NCBI GenBank assembly: GCA_025351355.1
Contig: JANXWC010000055.1
Span: 1 to 49,198, forward strand
Length of the DNA: 49,198 nt
Direction: 5' to 3'
Origin: Hyphomicrobiaceae bacterium
Lineage (GTDB): Bacteria > Pseudomonadota > Alphaproteobacteria > Rhizobiales > Hyphomicrobiaceae
The position numbers and the translations under genes were made by a program. The notes below the pieces were generated by a model, which did not search any database, was not told where the DNA came from, and saw nothing but the letters and a program-made list of their open reading frames with translations. Of the stretch, positions 23,892 to 33,328 are shown piece after piece. Numbering within the stretch: position 1 is the stretch's first letter; each line of letters opens with the position of its first letter.

Positions 23892-24452
23892 TCAGCGTCC
23901 GAGGATGGCGACGCGGACTTTGGCAACGCCGGAACCGGTCATCCCGATGTTCTGCGCGGCACGCTTGGAAAGATCGATGATGCGGCCGGCAACGTAGGGA
24001 CCGCGATCATTGATAACGACGTCGACCGAGTTGCCGGTGCCGAGATGGGTGACACGGACGCGTGTACCGAACGGCAACGTTTTGTGTGCGGCCGTCATGG
24101 CGTTTGGATTGAAACGGCCACCTGAGGCAAGCGCTTGCGGCTCCCAGTAGTAGGAGGCCACGCCGGTCTCACCGCTGCCGCCCGATAAGCTTTCACGCGA
24201 AGGACGCGCCTTGACCGCTGCCTTGCGCTGCGGGCGGGTGCCGTCGTCGTTGTCTTCTGAGCTAACGCTGACGCGCCTTTGAGATCTTGATTCCGCCCGT
24301 GCGGCGCGCCGGATTGCTGCATTCTCCGAAGATTCCATGCGAGCGCCAAACTGCCGCTCGGCCCATTCATTTTCGCTGCCCTCGGCGGCGGCTGGAAGGG
24401 ATGACAAAAGGATGCCGGCGCTCAAAAGACAAAAAGTCCAAATCTTTGACAT
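23892..24452 (-). CDS. rlpA: RlpA-family septal-ring lytic transglycosylase-like protein
   Basis: 186 residues. The ATG at 24452 (preceded by GAGGAG) starts a signal peptide (KIWTFCLLSAGILLSSLPAAAE). A charged Ser/Arg/Lys-rich linker of about 70 residues follows, then the double-psi beta-barrel RlpA domain (about 98-186): ASYYWEPQALASGGRFNP, the catalytic-type VVINDRGPY and IDLSKRAAQNIGM. RlpA proteins cleave naked glycan strands in peptidoglycan near the septum. There is no SPOR domain and no lipobox cysteine at the cleavage site. An upstream-extended frame (to 24689) has no export signal and was not used. Confidence 0.88.
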   Translation of the reverse strand: MSKIWTFCLLSAGILLSSLPAAAEGSENEWAERQFGARMESSENAAIRRAARAESRSQRRVSVSSEDNDDGTRPQRKAAVKARPSRESLSGGSGETGVASYYWEPQALASGGRFNPNAMTAAHKTLPFGTRVRVTHLGTGNSVDVVINDRGPYVAGRIIDLSKRAAQNIGMTGSGVAKVRVAILGR

Positions 24453-24880
24453 GTGGAATTCAACTCCTCGATTGGATCGAAGCGCATCGTGCATTTGCAG
24501 CGGCCCATCGTTGCCTGAACGGGGGTTGTCAGGCAGGCCTCGACGCGCTGATGCCGTCAGGAACAGGTGATCAAGCCGATCGGCCTCATTGGGCTCGATC
24601 TCGCACGGCTCGGGCTCCGGAGGAACCTGGATCACGGAAGGTTCCGTGTGGTTCCCCTCAAACGGCGACTTTTGCGTGAATGCGGCCATTTGCTGCGCCG
24701 CAACACACGCGTATTAAGCACCAATCAGCAGGTGGGGCAACCGTCAACCCGGCCTTGCACATTGGCCGCAGGGATGGTTAACGGCATCGCGTTAACGCAT
24801 TGAAAAATAGTCAACTCGCCGAATGCCTGTGCTGCAGTGCCGCATGTGCCATGCACGAAGCTCCAAGCAGGTATGTGTGA
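24453..24880. other. Intergenic region rlpA-queC
   Basis: 428 bases on the upstream side of rlpA and the downstream side of queC, both on the minus strand. It holds a perfect 7-base inverted repeat GTTAACG/CGTTAAC at 24777-24796, a palindrome with a 6-base spacer. It has no T-run, and its TTAA boxes are 10 bases apart rather than the 7 of a CtrA site. No gene is seen. The rlpA promoter must lie here. Confidence 0.5.
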
Positions 24881-25594
24881 TCAGGGATGCTGCCCTGTCC
24901 GCGCCGCCTGATATTTCGTGAAACCGTTCGCGCGTAATTCGCAAGCCGGGCAAGTGCCGCAGCCGAAGCCCCAGGCATGCTTTTGGCTGCGGTCGCCGAG
25001 ATAGCAACTGTGCGTCTCGTCGATTATCAACTGTTCGAACCTTGCGCCGCCGAGATCTTGGCCAAGTTGCCAAGTGGCCGCCTTGTCGATCCACATCAGC
25101 GGCGTTTGAATGGCCAGCCGACTGTTGAGACCGAGATTGATGGCGACTTGCAGTGCTTTCAACGTGTCGTCGCGGCAGTCCGGATAGCCGGAATAGTCCG
25201 TCTCGCACATGCCGCCGACAAGATGCTTGAGATCGCGCCGGTAGGCGATCGCGGCGGCAAATTGGAAGAATAATAGATTGCGGCCGGGGACGAACGTGTT
25301 GGGCAGGCCGTTCGCACTAAAGGCGATGGCTGCGTCTTGCGTCAGGGCGGTATCGCTGATGGCACCAAGGACGGTTAGGTCAATCAAATGGTCATCGCCG
25401 AGTTTGGCTGACCAAGCTGGAAAGCCGCTGACTATGCGATCGCGTAAGGTCGGTCGGCAGGCCAACTCCACGCGATGCCGCTGTCCATAGTCGAAGCCGA
25501 CCGTTTCCACGTGATCGAAACGCTGCAGCGCCCAGGCCAGGCAGACAGTCGAGTCCTGCCCACCAGAAAACAGTACCAGCGCGCGATCCGTCAT
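24881..25594 (-). CDS. queC: 7-cyano-7-deazaguanine synthase QueC
   Basis: 237-residue ATP-dependent enzyme converting 7-carboxy-7-deazaguanine to preQ0 in queuosine synthesis. The PP-loop is [11 protein letters not shown] (about 6-16) and a C-terminal zinc site is visible: SCYLG with GCGTCPAC (C-x8-... C-xx-C-xx-C arrangement, near 195-215). The ATG at 25594 overlaps the stop of the upstream oxidoreductase as ATGA, so it is translationally coupled. Other queuosine genes (queD, queE, queF) are not in the window. Length fits the E. coli enzyme (231). Confidence 0.93.
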   Translation of the reverse strand: MTDRALVLFSGGQDSTVCLAWALQRFDHVETVGFDYGQRHRVELACRPTLRDRIVSGFPAWSAKLGDDHLIDLTVLGAISDTALTQDAAIAFSANGLPNTFVPGRNLLFFQFAAAIAYRRDLKHLVGGMCETDYSGYPDCRDDTLKALQVAINLGLNSRLAIQTPLMWIDKAATWQLGQDLGGARFEQLIIDETHSCYLGDRSQKHAWGFGCGTCPACELRANGFTKYQAARTGQHP

Positions 25595-28563
25595 TGTTTC
25601 AGTCCAGAGTTTTGATCCAGCGCCGCGTCCGTGCGGCTCAGGCTCAGTGCCAGCACTTCGGCCACATGCAGCGCGTGACGTCCGCTGCCGTCCGCGATTT
25701 GATGGCGGCAAGACGTGCCATCGGCGACGATGATCGTGTCGGTTGTCGCGGCGCGGACGGCCGGAAGTAGCGACAATTCACCCATTGCCTTCGAGACGGC
25801 AAGCGTCTCCGCCTGATAGCCGAATGCACCTGCCATGCCGCAACAACTCGACTCGACTGTTTCCACAATCAGGCCGGGAACCAGACGAAGCGTCACTTCG
25901 ACGGCGCCCATCAATCCAAAAGCTTTTTGGTGACAATGGCCGTGCAAGAGCGCCTTTGTCGCCAGCGCTCCCAACGGCAGCTTGAGCGTGCCGCCCGCGT
26001 GCCGGCTTGCCAGGAACTCTTCGAACAGTACGGCTTGGGCGGCAGTGCGGACCGCGGTTTCGCCAAGCCCCAATGACAGGAACTCATCGCGTAGCGACAG
26101 CAGGCAGCTGGGCTCCAGGCCGATGATGGGAATGCCGGCGTCGACGTAGGGCGCGAGCGCTGCGAGGGTGCGGCGGGCCTCGGCGCGCGCCTGATCGACC
26201 AATCCCGTCGACAAGAATGTGCGCCCGCAGCACAGCGGGCGGGACGTGCCGTCAATTGGCGCGGCGACGTGGACGCGATGGCCGGCGGCTTCGAGTACAG
26301 TGCGGGCGGCGTCGAGGCGCTCGCGCTCGAAGACGCGGTTGAACGTATCGGCCCACAGCACGACGCTGTTGGAGGCGATCGGTAACTGTTGTGGATCGGA
26401 AAATACATCCGTACGCCAGCGCGGCAGCGAGCGTTCGGCGGCAAGGCCGAGCAGTCGCTCGCTGAGACGCGCGGCACCGGGAAGGCGATCGCGCAGATTG
26501 AGCAGCCAGGACAGGTGTGCCGCATAGGGCGCGTAGTGCGGGAGATACCCGACGAGACGATCGCGCAATGACTGACCATGTACGGCATTGCGCGCGGATT
26601 GCACCTCGATCTTCATGCGCGCCATGTCGACCCCGGTCGGGCATTCGCGCTTGCAGGCCTTGCAGGAGACGCACAACTGCATGGCGGCGGCCATGTCATC
26701 GGAGTGCAAAGCGGACGGCCCGAGTTGGCCGGATAGCGCGAGGCGCAGGCTGTTGGCGCGCCCGCGCGTCAAATCACTCTCATTGCGCGTGACGCGGTAA
26801 GAGGGGCACATGGCGCCGCCCGAAAGTTTGCGGCATGCACCGTTGTTGTTGCACATCTCGACGGCGCCCGCCAAACCGCCGGCGGGGCCGGGATAAGCAG
26901 ACCAGTCGAGCGCGGGCGTGATATCAGCAACGCGATAATCGCCATTGAAGCGGAAATTGGTGCGATCATCGAAGTTCGGTGCGCGCACAATTTTCCCGGG
27001 ATTCATCAATCCCCGTGGGTCGAACGCATCCTTCACCTGCTCGAAGGCGCGCACGAGGCGGGTACCGAACATCGCCTCGTGGAATTCCGAGCGCACGAGA
27101 CCGTCGCCGTGCTCACCGGAGTGGGAGCCCTTGTAGGCGCGGACGAGCGCAAAGGCTTCCTCCGCGATAGCGCGCATGGCGGCGACATCCTTGTCGAGGC
27201 GCAGGTTCAGCACCGGGCGCACGTGGAGGCAGCCTTCCGAGGCATGCGCGTACCAGGTACCTTTGGTGCCATGGCGTTCGAACACCTCGGTGAGGCGCTG
27301 GGTGTATTCGGCGAGATGCGGCAACGGCACCGCGCAATCCTCGACGAACGACACCGGTTTGCGGGCGTCCTTCATCGACATCATGATGTTAAGGCCGGAG
27401 GTGCGCACGTCGGCGATGGTCGCTTGCAAGCCCGCATCGAGCACAGGCACGACGCCACCCCATTGTGCCTCGGCGTGGTCCCAGCCGAAGCCATGATCGC
27501 CCATCAGTTGCGTCAACTGTCGTAGGCGACGCGCGTTCTCCGCATCGTCTTCGGCGAATTCGACGAGCAGCAAAGCTTGCGGGTTGCCTTTGACGAACTG
27601 CTGCATCGTGCGCTGGAACATCGGGATGTCGCGCGCCAGCCCGATCATGGTGGCATCGACCAATTCGACGGCGATGGGACCGAGTGGCACGATGTGTTGA
27701 GCCATATCCATGGCGCGGTAAAAGCTGCCGAAATGACAGACGCCGAGCGCGCGGCGGCCCAGCAGCGGCCAGAGTTTAAGTTCGATCGCCGTGGTGAAAG
27801 CGAGTGTGCCTTCCGAGCCGGTCAACAGATGCGCGGCATTGATCGTGCCATCGTTGTGGCCGGGAATGAGCGCATCGATATTGTAGCCGCCGACACGGCG
27901 TTGCACCTGTGGGAAACGGGCTTTGACCTCGTCAGCCTCACGACGGCCAAGCGCGAGCATGTCGACAAACAAGGAGCGAAGCGGATGGTCGGTCGCAACG
28001 TCACTGAGGTCTGACTTCATGCGGCCGAAGTGGGCGCGCCGGCCATCGGCGAGCACGGCATCCATGGCGATCACGTTGTCGCGCATGGTGCCGTAGCGGA
28101 GCGAACGGCCGCCGCAGGAATTGTTGCCGGCCATGCCACCGATGGTGGCGCGCGAGGCGGTGGAGACGTCGACGGGAAACCACAGTCCGTGCGGCTTCAG
28201 CTGGCGATTGAGTTCGTCGAGCACGATACCGGGTTGGACCGTGCAGCGGCGACCGGCGACGTCGAGGTCGAGAATGCGCGTGAGGTGCTTTGAGCAATCG
28301 ACGACGAGGCTGTGATTGACCGTCTGGCCACATTGCGACGTCCCGGCGCCGCGCGGCAGCACGCTGACACCTTCGGCAATGGCGATGGCAGCGGCATTGA
28401 CGGCCTCATCCACTGTGCGCGGCACGGCGACCGCCACGGGCAACATCTGATAGTGCGAGGCGTCGGTGGCGTAGCGGCCGCGCGAGAATACGTCGGTGAG
28501 GATGTCGCCGGCATGGCCGGACTTGAGACGGCGCTCGAGTGCTGGAAGTGCGACGGCTGCCAT
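25591..28563 (-). CDS. FAD/Fe-S 2-hydroxyacid dehydrogenase (YdiJ-like)
   Basis: 990 residues combining a GlcD-type flavin part with an Fe-S/CCG part, the architecture of YdiJ and D-2-hydroxyglutarate dehydrogenases. The FAD_binding_4 region spans about 40-215 ([25 protein letters not shown] near 150), with a C-terminal FAD-oxidase domain to about 500 ([12 protein letters not shown]). A ferredoxin-type motif [12 protein letters not shown] lies near 632 with a partner C-x5-C-x8-CP cluster before it. Two CCG domains follow (CCGRTF near 779; [12 protein letters not shown] near 908). I chose ATG 28563, with GGAG upstream; the frame extends to 28890 but that part overlaps the divergent gene. Electrons from a 2-hydroxyacid probably go to the quinone or an electron-transfer protein. 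Substrate is inferred only. Confidence 0.88.
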   Translation of the reverse strand: MAAVALPALERRLKSGHAGDILTDVFSRGRYATDASHYQMLPVAVAVPRTVDEAVNAAAIAIAEGVSVLPRGAGTSQCGQTVNHSLVVDCSKHLTRILDLDVAGRRCTVQPGIVLDELNRQLKPHGLWFPVDVSTASRATIGGMAGNNSCGGRSLRYGTMRDNVIAMDAVLADGRRAHFGRMKSDLSDVATDHPLRSLFVDMLALGRREADEVKARFPQVQRRVGGYNIDALIPGHNDGTINAAHLLTGSEGTLAFTTAIELKLWPLLGRRALGVCHFGSFYRAMDMAQHIVPLGPIAVELVDATMIGLARDIPMFQRTMQQFVKGNPQALLLVEFAEDDAENARRLRQLTQLMGDHGFGWDHAEAQWGGVVPVLDAGLQATIADVRTSGLNIMMSMKDARKPVSFVEDCAVPLPHLAEYTQRLTEVFERHGTKGTWYAHASEGCLHVRPVLNLRLDKDVAAMRAIAEEAFALVRAYKGSHSGEHGDGLVRSEFHEAMFGTRLVRAFEQVKDAFDPRGLMNPGKIVRAPNFDDRTNFRFNGDYRVADITPALDWSAYPGPAGGLAGAVEMCNNNGACRKLSGGAMCPSYRVTRNESDLTRGRANSLRLALSGQLGPSALHSDDMAAAMQLCVSCKACKRECPTGVDMARMKIEVQSARNAVHGQSLRDRLVGYLPHYAPYAAHLSWLLNLRDRLPGAARLSERLLGLAAERSLPRWRTDVFSDPQQLPIASNSVVLWADTFNRVFERERLDAARTVLEAAGHRVHVAAPIDGTSRPLCCGRTFLSTGLVDQARAEARRTLAALAPYVDAGIPIIGLEPSCLLSLRDEFLSLGLGETAVRTAAQAVLFEEFLASRHAGGTLKLPLGALATKALLHGHCHQKAFGLMGAVEVTLRLVPGLIVETVESSCCGMAGAFGYQAETLAVSKAMGELSLLPAVRAATTDTIIVADGTSCRHQIADGSGRHALHVAEVLALSLSRTDAALDQNSGLKQ

Positions 28564-28622
28564 CTGGGTCTCCGGTGATCCGACACATCGCGCTACGACG
28601 CATCGGCGATGTCGTTTCGAGC

Positions 28623-28668
28623 TTGACTTGATTTTGTATTCATAATTCATAATACGCGAAATCGTCAA
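28623..28668. promoter_or_regulatory. Divergent promoters over a palindromic candidate operator
   Basis: The 144-base gap between the dehydrogenase and aminotransferase genes contains GTATTCATAATTCATAATAC (28636-28655), which has GTATT/AATAC arms and an internal tandem repeat TCATAAT-TCATAAT. It lies between a plus-strand TTGACT (28623-28628) with CATAAT 19 bases on, and a minus-strand TTGACG (28663-28668) with a TTATGA -10-like element 17 bases on. The AT-rich palindrome is the sort of site used by FadR-type (FCD) GntR regulators, and such a regulator is encoded at 29962. Binding is inferred. Confidence 0.5.
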
Positions 28669-28707
28669 CGCGCCGCGGACTTGGGCTGCGCACTCGGAGA
28701 CTATGCT

Positions 28708-29916
28708 ATGCAAAACCGGACTTCGCGCATCGCGGGCCGCCATTTCCTGCAGATTCCTGGCCCCAGCCCCGTGCCGGAGCGGATCATGCGCGCCATGGAT
28801 ATGCCGGTGATCGACCATCGCGGCCCCGATTTCCAGGTGCTCGGCAAGCGTGTGCTGTCTGGCATCAAGACGATCTTCAAGACGACGCAACCGGTGATCA
28901 TTTATCCCGCGTCAGGTACGGGTGCGTGGGAAGCCGCACTCGTCAATACGATGTCGCCCGGCGATTGCGTACTGATGTATGAGACGGGCCACTTCGCCAC
29001 GTTGTGGAAGAACATCGCTCTCAGCCTGGGCTTGGTGCCGGAGTTCATCGGCTCGGACTGGCGTTCGGGTGCCGATGCGAATGCGATCGAGGCGCGATTA
29101 AAAGCGGATACCGCGCACAAGATCAAGGCGGTGTGCGTGGTGCACAACGAGACGTCGACGGGGGCCACCTCGCGCATCGACGAGGTGCGCGCCGCCATTG
29201 ATGCCGCTCGGCATCCGGCATTGCTGATGGTGGACACGATCTCGTCGCTGGCATCGGTGGATTATCGGCATGACGAGTGGGGCGTCGACGTGACGGTGGC
29301 GGGTTCGCAGAAGGGCCTGATGCTGCCGCCGGGCCTGTCCTTCAATGCCATCAGCGAAAAGGCGGTGGCAGCGTCTAAGAACGCCAAGCTGCCCAAATCC
29401 TATCTGTCGTGGCATGAAATGCTCGGGCCGAACAAGGACGGGTATTTTCCTTATACGCCAGCGACCACGCTGCTGTACGGGCTGGATGCCGCCATCGACA
29501 TGCTGCACGAGGAAGGGCTGGACGCGGTATTCGCTCGGCATCAGCGGCATGCAGAAGCGACACGCAAAGCTGTGGCGGGTTGGGGTCTGGAAATCGTCTG
29601 CCGCGATCCCAAATATTATTCTCCCGTGCTGACCGGAGTGATGATGCCGGATGGCCATAACGCCGACGCCTTCCGCAAGACCGCGCTGGCAGCGTTCGAT
29701 ATCTCGCTGGGAACCGGGCTCAATAAGCTAGCCGGGCGAGCGTTTCGCATCGGCCATCTCGGCGATATCAACGATCTCACGCTGGTCGGCGCGCTCGCCG
29801 GCGTCGAGATGGCGTTGACGCTGGCGCGCGTGCCGCACAAACCGGGCGGCGTCACCGCGGCCATGAACAATCTCGTGCAGACCAGCACACAAACCGAGCG
29901 CGGCGCGGTGCGTTGA
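28708..29916 (+). CDS. Serine-glyoxylate-type aminotransferase
   Basis: 402-residue class V PLP enzyme of the alanine/serine-glyoxylate aminotransferase family. GRHFLQIPGPSPVPERIM is its conserved start. The PLP lysine lies in VAGSQKGLMLPPG (about 201). The middle has the GTGAWEAALVNTMSPGD cofactor loop (about 71-87) and VDTISSLAS (about 173-181). Serine-glyoxylate enzymes make glycine and hydroxypyruvate from serine and glyoxylate, in the serine cycle or glyoxylate disposal. I chose ATG 28708 over the in-frame TTG at 28681. It shares a promoter region with the hydroxyacid dehydrogenase and is followed by a GntR regulator, a set that suits C2-acid metabolism. Confidence 0.88.
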   Translation: MQNRTSRIAGRHFLQIPGPSPVPERIMRAMDMPVIDHRGPDFQVLGKRVLSGIKTIFKTTQPVIIYPASGTGAWEAALVNTMSPGDCVLMYETGHFATLWKNIALSLGLVPEFIGSDWRSGADANAIEARLKADTAHKIKAVCVVHNETSTGATSRIDEVRAAIDAARHPALLMVDTISSLASVDYRHDEWGVDVTVAGSQKGLMLPPGLSFNAISEKAVAASKNAKLPKSYLSWHEMLGPNKDGYFPYTPATTLLYGLDAAIDMLHEEGLDAVFARHQRHAEATRKAVAGWGLEIVCRDPKYYSPVLTGVMMPDGHNADAFRKTALAAFDISLGTGLNKLAGRAFRIGHLGDINDLTLVGALAGVEMALTLARVPHKPGGVTAAMNNLVQTSTQTERGAVR

Positions 29917-29961
29917 GGTAGTGGCGCGGTTCGGGAGGCGGTCAGACAGAAAGGTTTGCCG

Positions 29962-30645
29962 ATGGACGCCGCTGAATTAAGCGATCGACATCTCATCGTG
30001 CGACGCAGTTTGCATGATGAAATCACGTCTCGGTTGCGCAACTTGATTACCGATGGGGATCTCCAACCCGGCGAGAAGGTCCAGGAAGCGGAACTGTGCC
30101 TCCGCTTCGGCGTGTCGCGGACGCCGCTGCGTGAGGCGTTAAAAGCGTTGGCCGCCGAGGGGTTGGTGGTGCTGCAACCCAATCGCGGCGCGACTGTCGC
30201 GCGCATCACTGCTGCTGATATCGACGAGTTGTTCCCCATCATCGGCGCGCTTGAGGCGTTGGCCGGAGAATTGGCTTGTGCGCGAATCGGGAGCGGCGAA
30301 ATAGCTGCACTGCGCCGTGATCACTATCGCATGGTCAAGCACTACAAGCGCGGCGAATGGGCGGGATATATCAAACTAAACCGCGCCATCCATGATGCCA
30401 TATTCGCGGCAGCGGGCAATGCCGCGCTGACGCAGCTTTACCAGCAGATGCTGGTCCGCACGCATTCCGTCAGGTTCGTCGCCAAGAAATCGGCGCCGCG
30501 TTGGCAAGAGGCGGTCGAGGACCACGAGAAAATGATGGCCGCATTGGAAAAGCGGGACGGCAAGGCATTGGCGAAAATCTTGACGGTCCATCTGCAGCAC
30601 AAGGCGGACATGGTGCGCGAAGCCATGGATGCGCTGGACAAATGA
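29962..30645 (+). CDS. GntR/FadR-family transcriptional regulator (FCD domain)
   Basis: 228 residues. The N-terminal winged HTH covers about 10-75 (EAELCLRFGVSRTPLREALKAL; the recognition helix is SRTPLREAL). The C-terminal FCD ligand domain spans about 85-215, including H in NRAIHDAIF and further HH residues typical of metal/carboxylate binding. ATG 29962 follows AAAGG; a TTG two codons earlier is also possible. It lies 45 bases after the aminotransferase and probably co-regulates this gene and its divergent neighbour through the palindrome at 28636-28655. Confidence 0.9.
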   Translation: MDAAELSDRHLIVRRSLHDEITSRLRNLITDGDLQPGEKVQEAELCLRFGVSRTPLREALKALAAEGLVVLQPNRGATVARITAADIDELFPIIGALEALAGELACARIGSGEIAALRRDHYRMVKHYKRGEWAGYIKLNRAIHDAIFAAAGNAALTQLYQQMLVRTHSVRFVAKKSAPRWQEAVEDHEKMMAALEKRDGKALAKILTVHLQHKADMVREAMDALDK

Positions 30646-30776
30646 TGGTGAGGCGACGGCGGATGCGCTGAAATGTGCTTTGACATCGGCGGTTGGCGGG
30701 CCTACGGCGAACACCGCAAGTGTGGGGCCGTCGCGCTCGGCGGATTGAGCGGAGACGCACCATTCCCAAGGACATC

Positions 30777-31472
30777 GTGATATTCGAGGGCGTGCGATTT
30801 GCTTGGCCGGGGAGTGCGCGATTCCGCCTTACGGTTAACAATTTCGTGCTCGCGCGCGGTGAGCGTCTGCTGCTGATCGGACCATCCGGCAGCGGCAAAT
30901 CGACGTTTCTGAGCCTGCTCGCCGGCATTGTCGCGCCCGATCAGGGGACCGTGACGGTTCTCGACACCGATCTCGGGCACCTCAAAAGCAGTGCGCGCGA
31001 TCGTTTTCGATCCGAGCATTTCGGCATCATTTTCCAGCAGTTCAACTTGCTGCCCTATGCCTCGGTGGTCGACAATGTCGCGCTGCCGTTGAGTTTCTCG
31101 CCAAAACGACGGGCGCGCGCGCTGGCTCACGGCGGCGTTGAACTCGAGGCGCGGCGGCTGCTTGATCGGCTCGGCCTCGATGCCGCAGCGATCGACGGCG
31201 CACGAGCTTCCAATCTCAGTGTCGGCCAGCAGCAGCGGGTAGCGGCGGCGCGCGCGCTGATCGGATCGCCGGAGTTGATCGTAGCAGATGAGCCGACGTC
31301 GTCGTTGGACCGCAATCATCAACAAGCATTTCTGGACCTGCTGTTTGCGGATCTGGATCGGGCAGGTACGACACTGATCATGGTCAGTCACGACGAGTCG
31401 CTGGCATCGCGCTTCAGCCGCGTGGTGCGGCTCGACGAATTCGCCCGTGTCGAACGGGGAACTGCTGCATGA
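30777..31472 (+). CDS. ABC transporter ATP-binding protein (MacB/LolD type)
   Basis: 231-residue ATPase from the GTG at 30777 (AAGGA just upstream). An earlier in-frame TTG at 30693 would add 28 basic residues that relatives lack. Walker A is GPSGSGKST (about 35). The Q-loop is IFQQFNLLPY, the signature LSVGQQQRVAAARAL (about 147), with V in place of G, Walker B LIVADEPTSSLD (about 167), and H-loop MVSHDE. It is coupled to the permease by an ATGA overlap. MacB/LolD-type transporters move lipoproteins, antibiotics or ions; the substrate is unknown here. Confidence 0.85.
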   Translation: MIFEGVRFAWPGSARFRLTVNNFVLARGERLLLIGPSGSGKSTFLSLLAGIVAPDQGTVTVLDTDLGHLKSSARDRFRSEHFGIIFQQFNLLPYASVVDNVALPLSFSPKRRARALAHGGVELEARRLLDRLGLDAAAIDGARASNLSVGQQQRVAAARALIGSPELIVADEPTSSLDRNHQQAFLDLLFADLDRAGTTLIMVSHDESLASRFSRVVRLDEFARVERGTAA

Positions 31473-32728
31473 TCGTACTGCGGCTGGCGCTTCAATCACT
31501 GCGGAATCGATGGGGCACAGCGCTATTGACCGCGCTCGCCATCGCACTCAGCGTTATGCTGCTGTTGGGGGTGGAGAAGGTGCGCACCGGTGCGCGGCAG
31601 AGTTTCACCGATACCATCGCCGGCACGGATTTGATCGTCGGCGCACGCAGCGGCAGCCTCAATTTGCTACTCTATTCGGTGTTCCGGATCGGCAACGCGA
31701 CTAACAACATTACCTGGGAGAGCCTGCAGGACATTTCGAAGGCCCCTGAGATAGCCTGGGTCGTGCCGCTGTCGCTGGGCGACAATCATCGCGGCTTCCG
31801 CGTGCTCGGCACGACGCCAGACTATTTCAAATATTACAAATTCCGGCGCAACCAGCCGCTGCAATTTGCCTCCGGCCAGCCGTTTGCCGATCTGTTTGAT
31901 GCCGTGCTTGGCGCCGATGTGGCGGCCAAGCTGGGTTACAAAGTGGGCGACAAAATCATCGTGGCGCACGGCCTAGGCAATGTCGCGTTCGTCGAACATG
32001 ACGACAAGCCGTTCCGCGTTTCCGGCATCCTCGCTAAAACCGGCACGCCAGCCGATCGTACCGTGCATGTCAGTCTTGGCGCGATCGAGGCCATCCACGC
32101 CGACTGGCAGAGCGGCGCACGGGTCGCCGGGCAAGCTGTTTCGGCCGACGATGTCCGCCGCATGGATCTGACGCCGAAAGCGGTCACGGCGGCGCTGATC
32201 GGACTGAAATCGCGCATTTCGACGTTCAAGCTGCAACGGGCGATCAATGAGTTCCCGAAGGAGGCACTGAGCGCGATCGTGCCCGGTGCGGCGTTGCAGG
32301 AGCTGTGGGGCCTTGTCGGTACGGCCGAGACGGCACTATCGGCGGTGTCACTGATGGTGGTCGTCACCGCCTTGCTCGGTATGGTGACGATGATCCTGAC
32401 GACGCTCAACGAGCGTCGGCGCGAGATGGCGATCCTACGTTCGGTCGGTGCCGGCCCCGGGACCGTCCTGGGTTTGCTGGTCTCTGAGGCGGCTGTGCTG
32501 GTGACGACCGGTGTCATCGGCGGTGCAGCCTTGCTCTATGTTGCGCTGTTCGCGCTGCAACCGCTGATCGATAGGATTTATGGGCTTTACATTCCACTCA
32601 ATCCGCCCACGAGCTATGAACTATCGCTGCTGGCTGGTATCATACTGGCTGGTATTGTTGCGGGACTTCTCCCGGCCCTGCGCGCCTACAAACTGTCATT
32701 GTCCGATGGCATGATGGTACGGGTGTGA
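31469..32728 (+). CDS. FtsX/MacB-family ABC permease
   Basis: 419 residues. One N-terminal membrane helix (LTALAIALSVMLLLGVEKV, about 16-34), a periplasmic domain of about 240 residues (40-270), then three helices near 290-312, 338-362 and 390-412 separated by NERRREMAILRSVGAGP, the FtsX domain signature. The gene overlaps the ATPase by 4 bases. Together they form a minimal mechanotransmission-type ABC exporter. No substrate-binding protein is near other than the DUF3299 gene that follows. Confidence 0.88.
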   Translation: MIVLRLALQSLRNRWGTALLTALAIALSVMLLLGVEKVRTGARQSFTDTIAGTDLIVGARSGSLNLLLYSVFRIGNATNNITWESLQDISKAPEIAWVVPLSLGDNHRGFRVLGTTPDYFKYYKFRRNQPLQFASGQPFADLFDAVLGADVAAKLGYKVGDKIIVAHGLGNVAFVEHDDKPFRVSGILAKTGTPADRTVHVSLGAIEAIHADWQSGARVAGQAVSADDVRRMDLTPKAVTAALIGLKSRISTFKLQRAINEFPKEALSAIVPGAALQELWGLVGTAETALSAVSLMVVVTALLGMVTMILTTLNERRREMAILRSVGAGPGTVLGLLVSEAAVLVTTGVIGGAALLYVALFALQPLIDRIYGLYIPLNPPTSYELSLLAGIILAGIVAGLLPALRAYKLSLSDGMMVRV

Positions 32729-32742
32729 ATGAGGATGCCAAC

Positions 32743-33324
32743 ATGAGCAATCAGATCGGACATTTGCAGCGGGTGCTGGCGTCTGCCGTGGCCATGCTTT
32801 GCGTCAGTGCGACCACACTGACGGCCATCGACGCGCCGCTCGAACTCAAGTGGGCGGCGCTGGTGCCCGCAGAGACGCCGAAAGCTAAAATTGCCAAGCC
32901 GTTTTTCTCCGGCGCGACGCCCGGATTATCGGCTGCACCCGGTTACGAACCCCCGCCGCCGGCCGCTGAGTCAAAATGGATGAGTGGTGCCGGCCGTGTA
33001 ACCGCGTCGAGCGCGCCGACCCCGGTCGTGCAGGAACTCAATGGCAAGCGTGTGCGCATTGGTGGTTACGTCGTGCCACTCGATTTCGACGCGACCAAGG
33101 TCACCGAATTTCTGCTGGTTCCGTTTGTTGGCGCCTGCATCCACGTACCGCCGCCGCCAGCCAATCAGATCATCTATGTGAAATCGGCGCAGGGCATCAC
33201 GCTGAAGGGCGAATTCGATCCGGTCTATGTGACCGGCACGATCTCCACCGAGGGCCAGTTTACCGGCCTCGCCGAAACCGGCTACAGCATCGTCGCCGAA
33301 GCCGTCGACGAGCGGCAGAAGTAA
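32743..33324 (+). CDS. DUF3299 exported protein
   Basis: 193 residues. A hydrophobic N-terminus (VLASAVAMLCVSATTLTAI, about 12-30) directs export or anchoring, followed by a Pro/Ala-rich linker and the DUF3299 domain at about 100-190. The domain is marked by VRIGGYVVPLDFD, FLLVPFVGACIHVPPPPANQ and YVTGTIS. Members often lie beside MacB-type ABC genes, and I recall similar gene groups in reports of zinc-regulated ABC systems in Vibrio, which needs checking. GAGGA precedes ATG 32743, 14 bases after the permease stop. A convergent gene starts its 3' end just 4 bases away. Confidence 0.85.
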   Translation: MSNQIGHLQRVLASAVAMLCVSATTLTAIDAPLELKWAALVPAETPKAKIAKPFFSGATPGLSAAPGYEPPPPAAESKWMSGAGRVTASSAPTPVVQELNGKRVRIGGYVVPLDFDATKVTEFLLVPFVGACIHVPPPPANQIIYVKSAQGITLKGEFDPVYVTGTISTEGQFTGLAETGYSIVAEAVDERQK

Positions 33325-33328
33325 TCCA

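Noticed and set aside
24777-24796. GTTAACG-N6-CGTTAAC as a CtrA site or terminator
   Set aside because: The TTAA boxes are 10 bases apart (CtrA needs 7) and no T-run follows on either strand.
32723-32745. DUF3299 gene starting at GTG 32725 overlapping the permease
   Set aside because: The ATG at 32743 has a well-placed GAGGA and removes acidic residues (NED) in front of the export signal.
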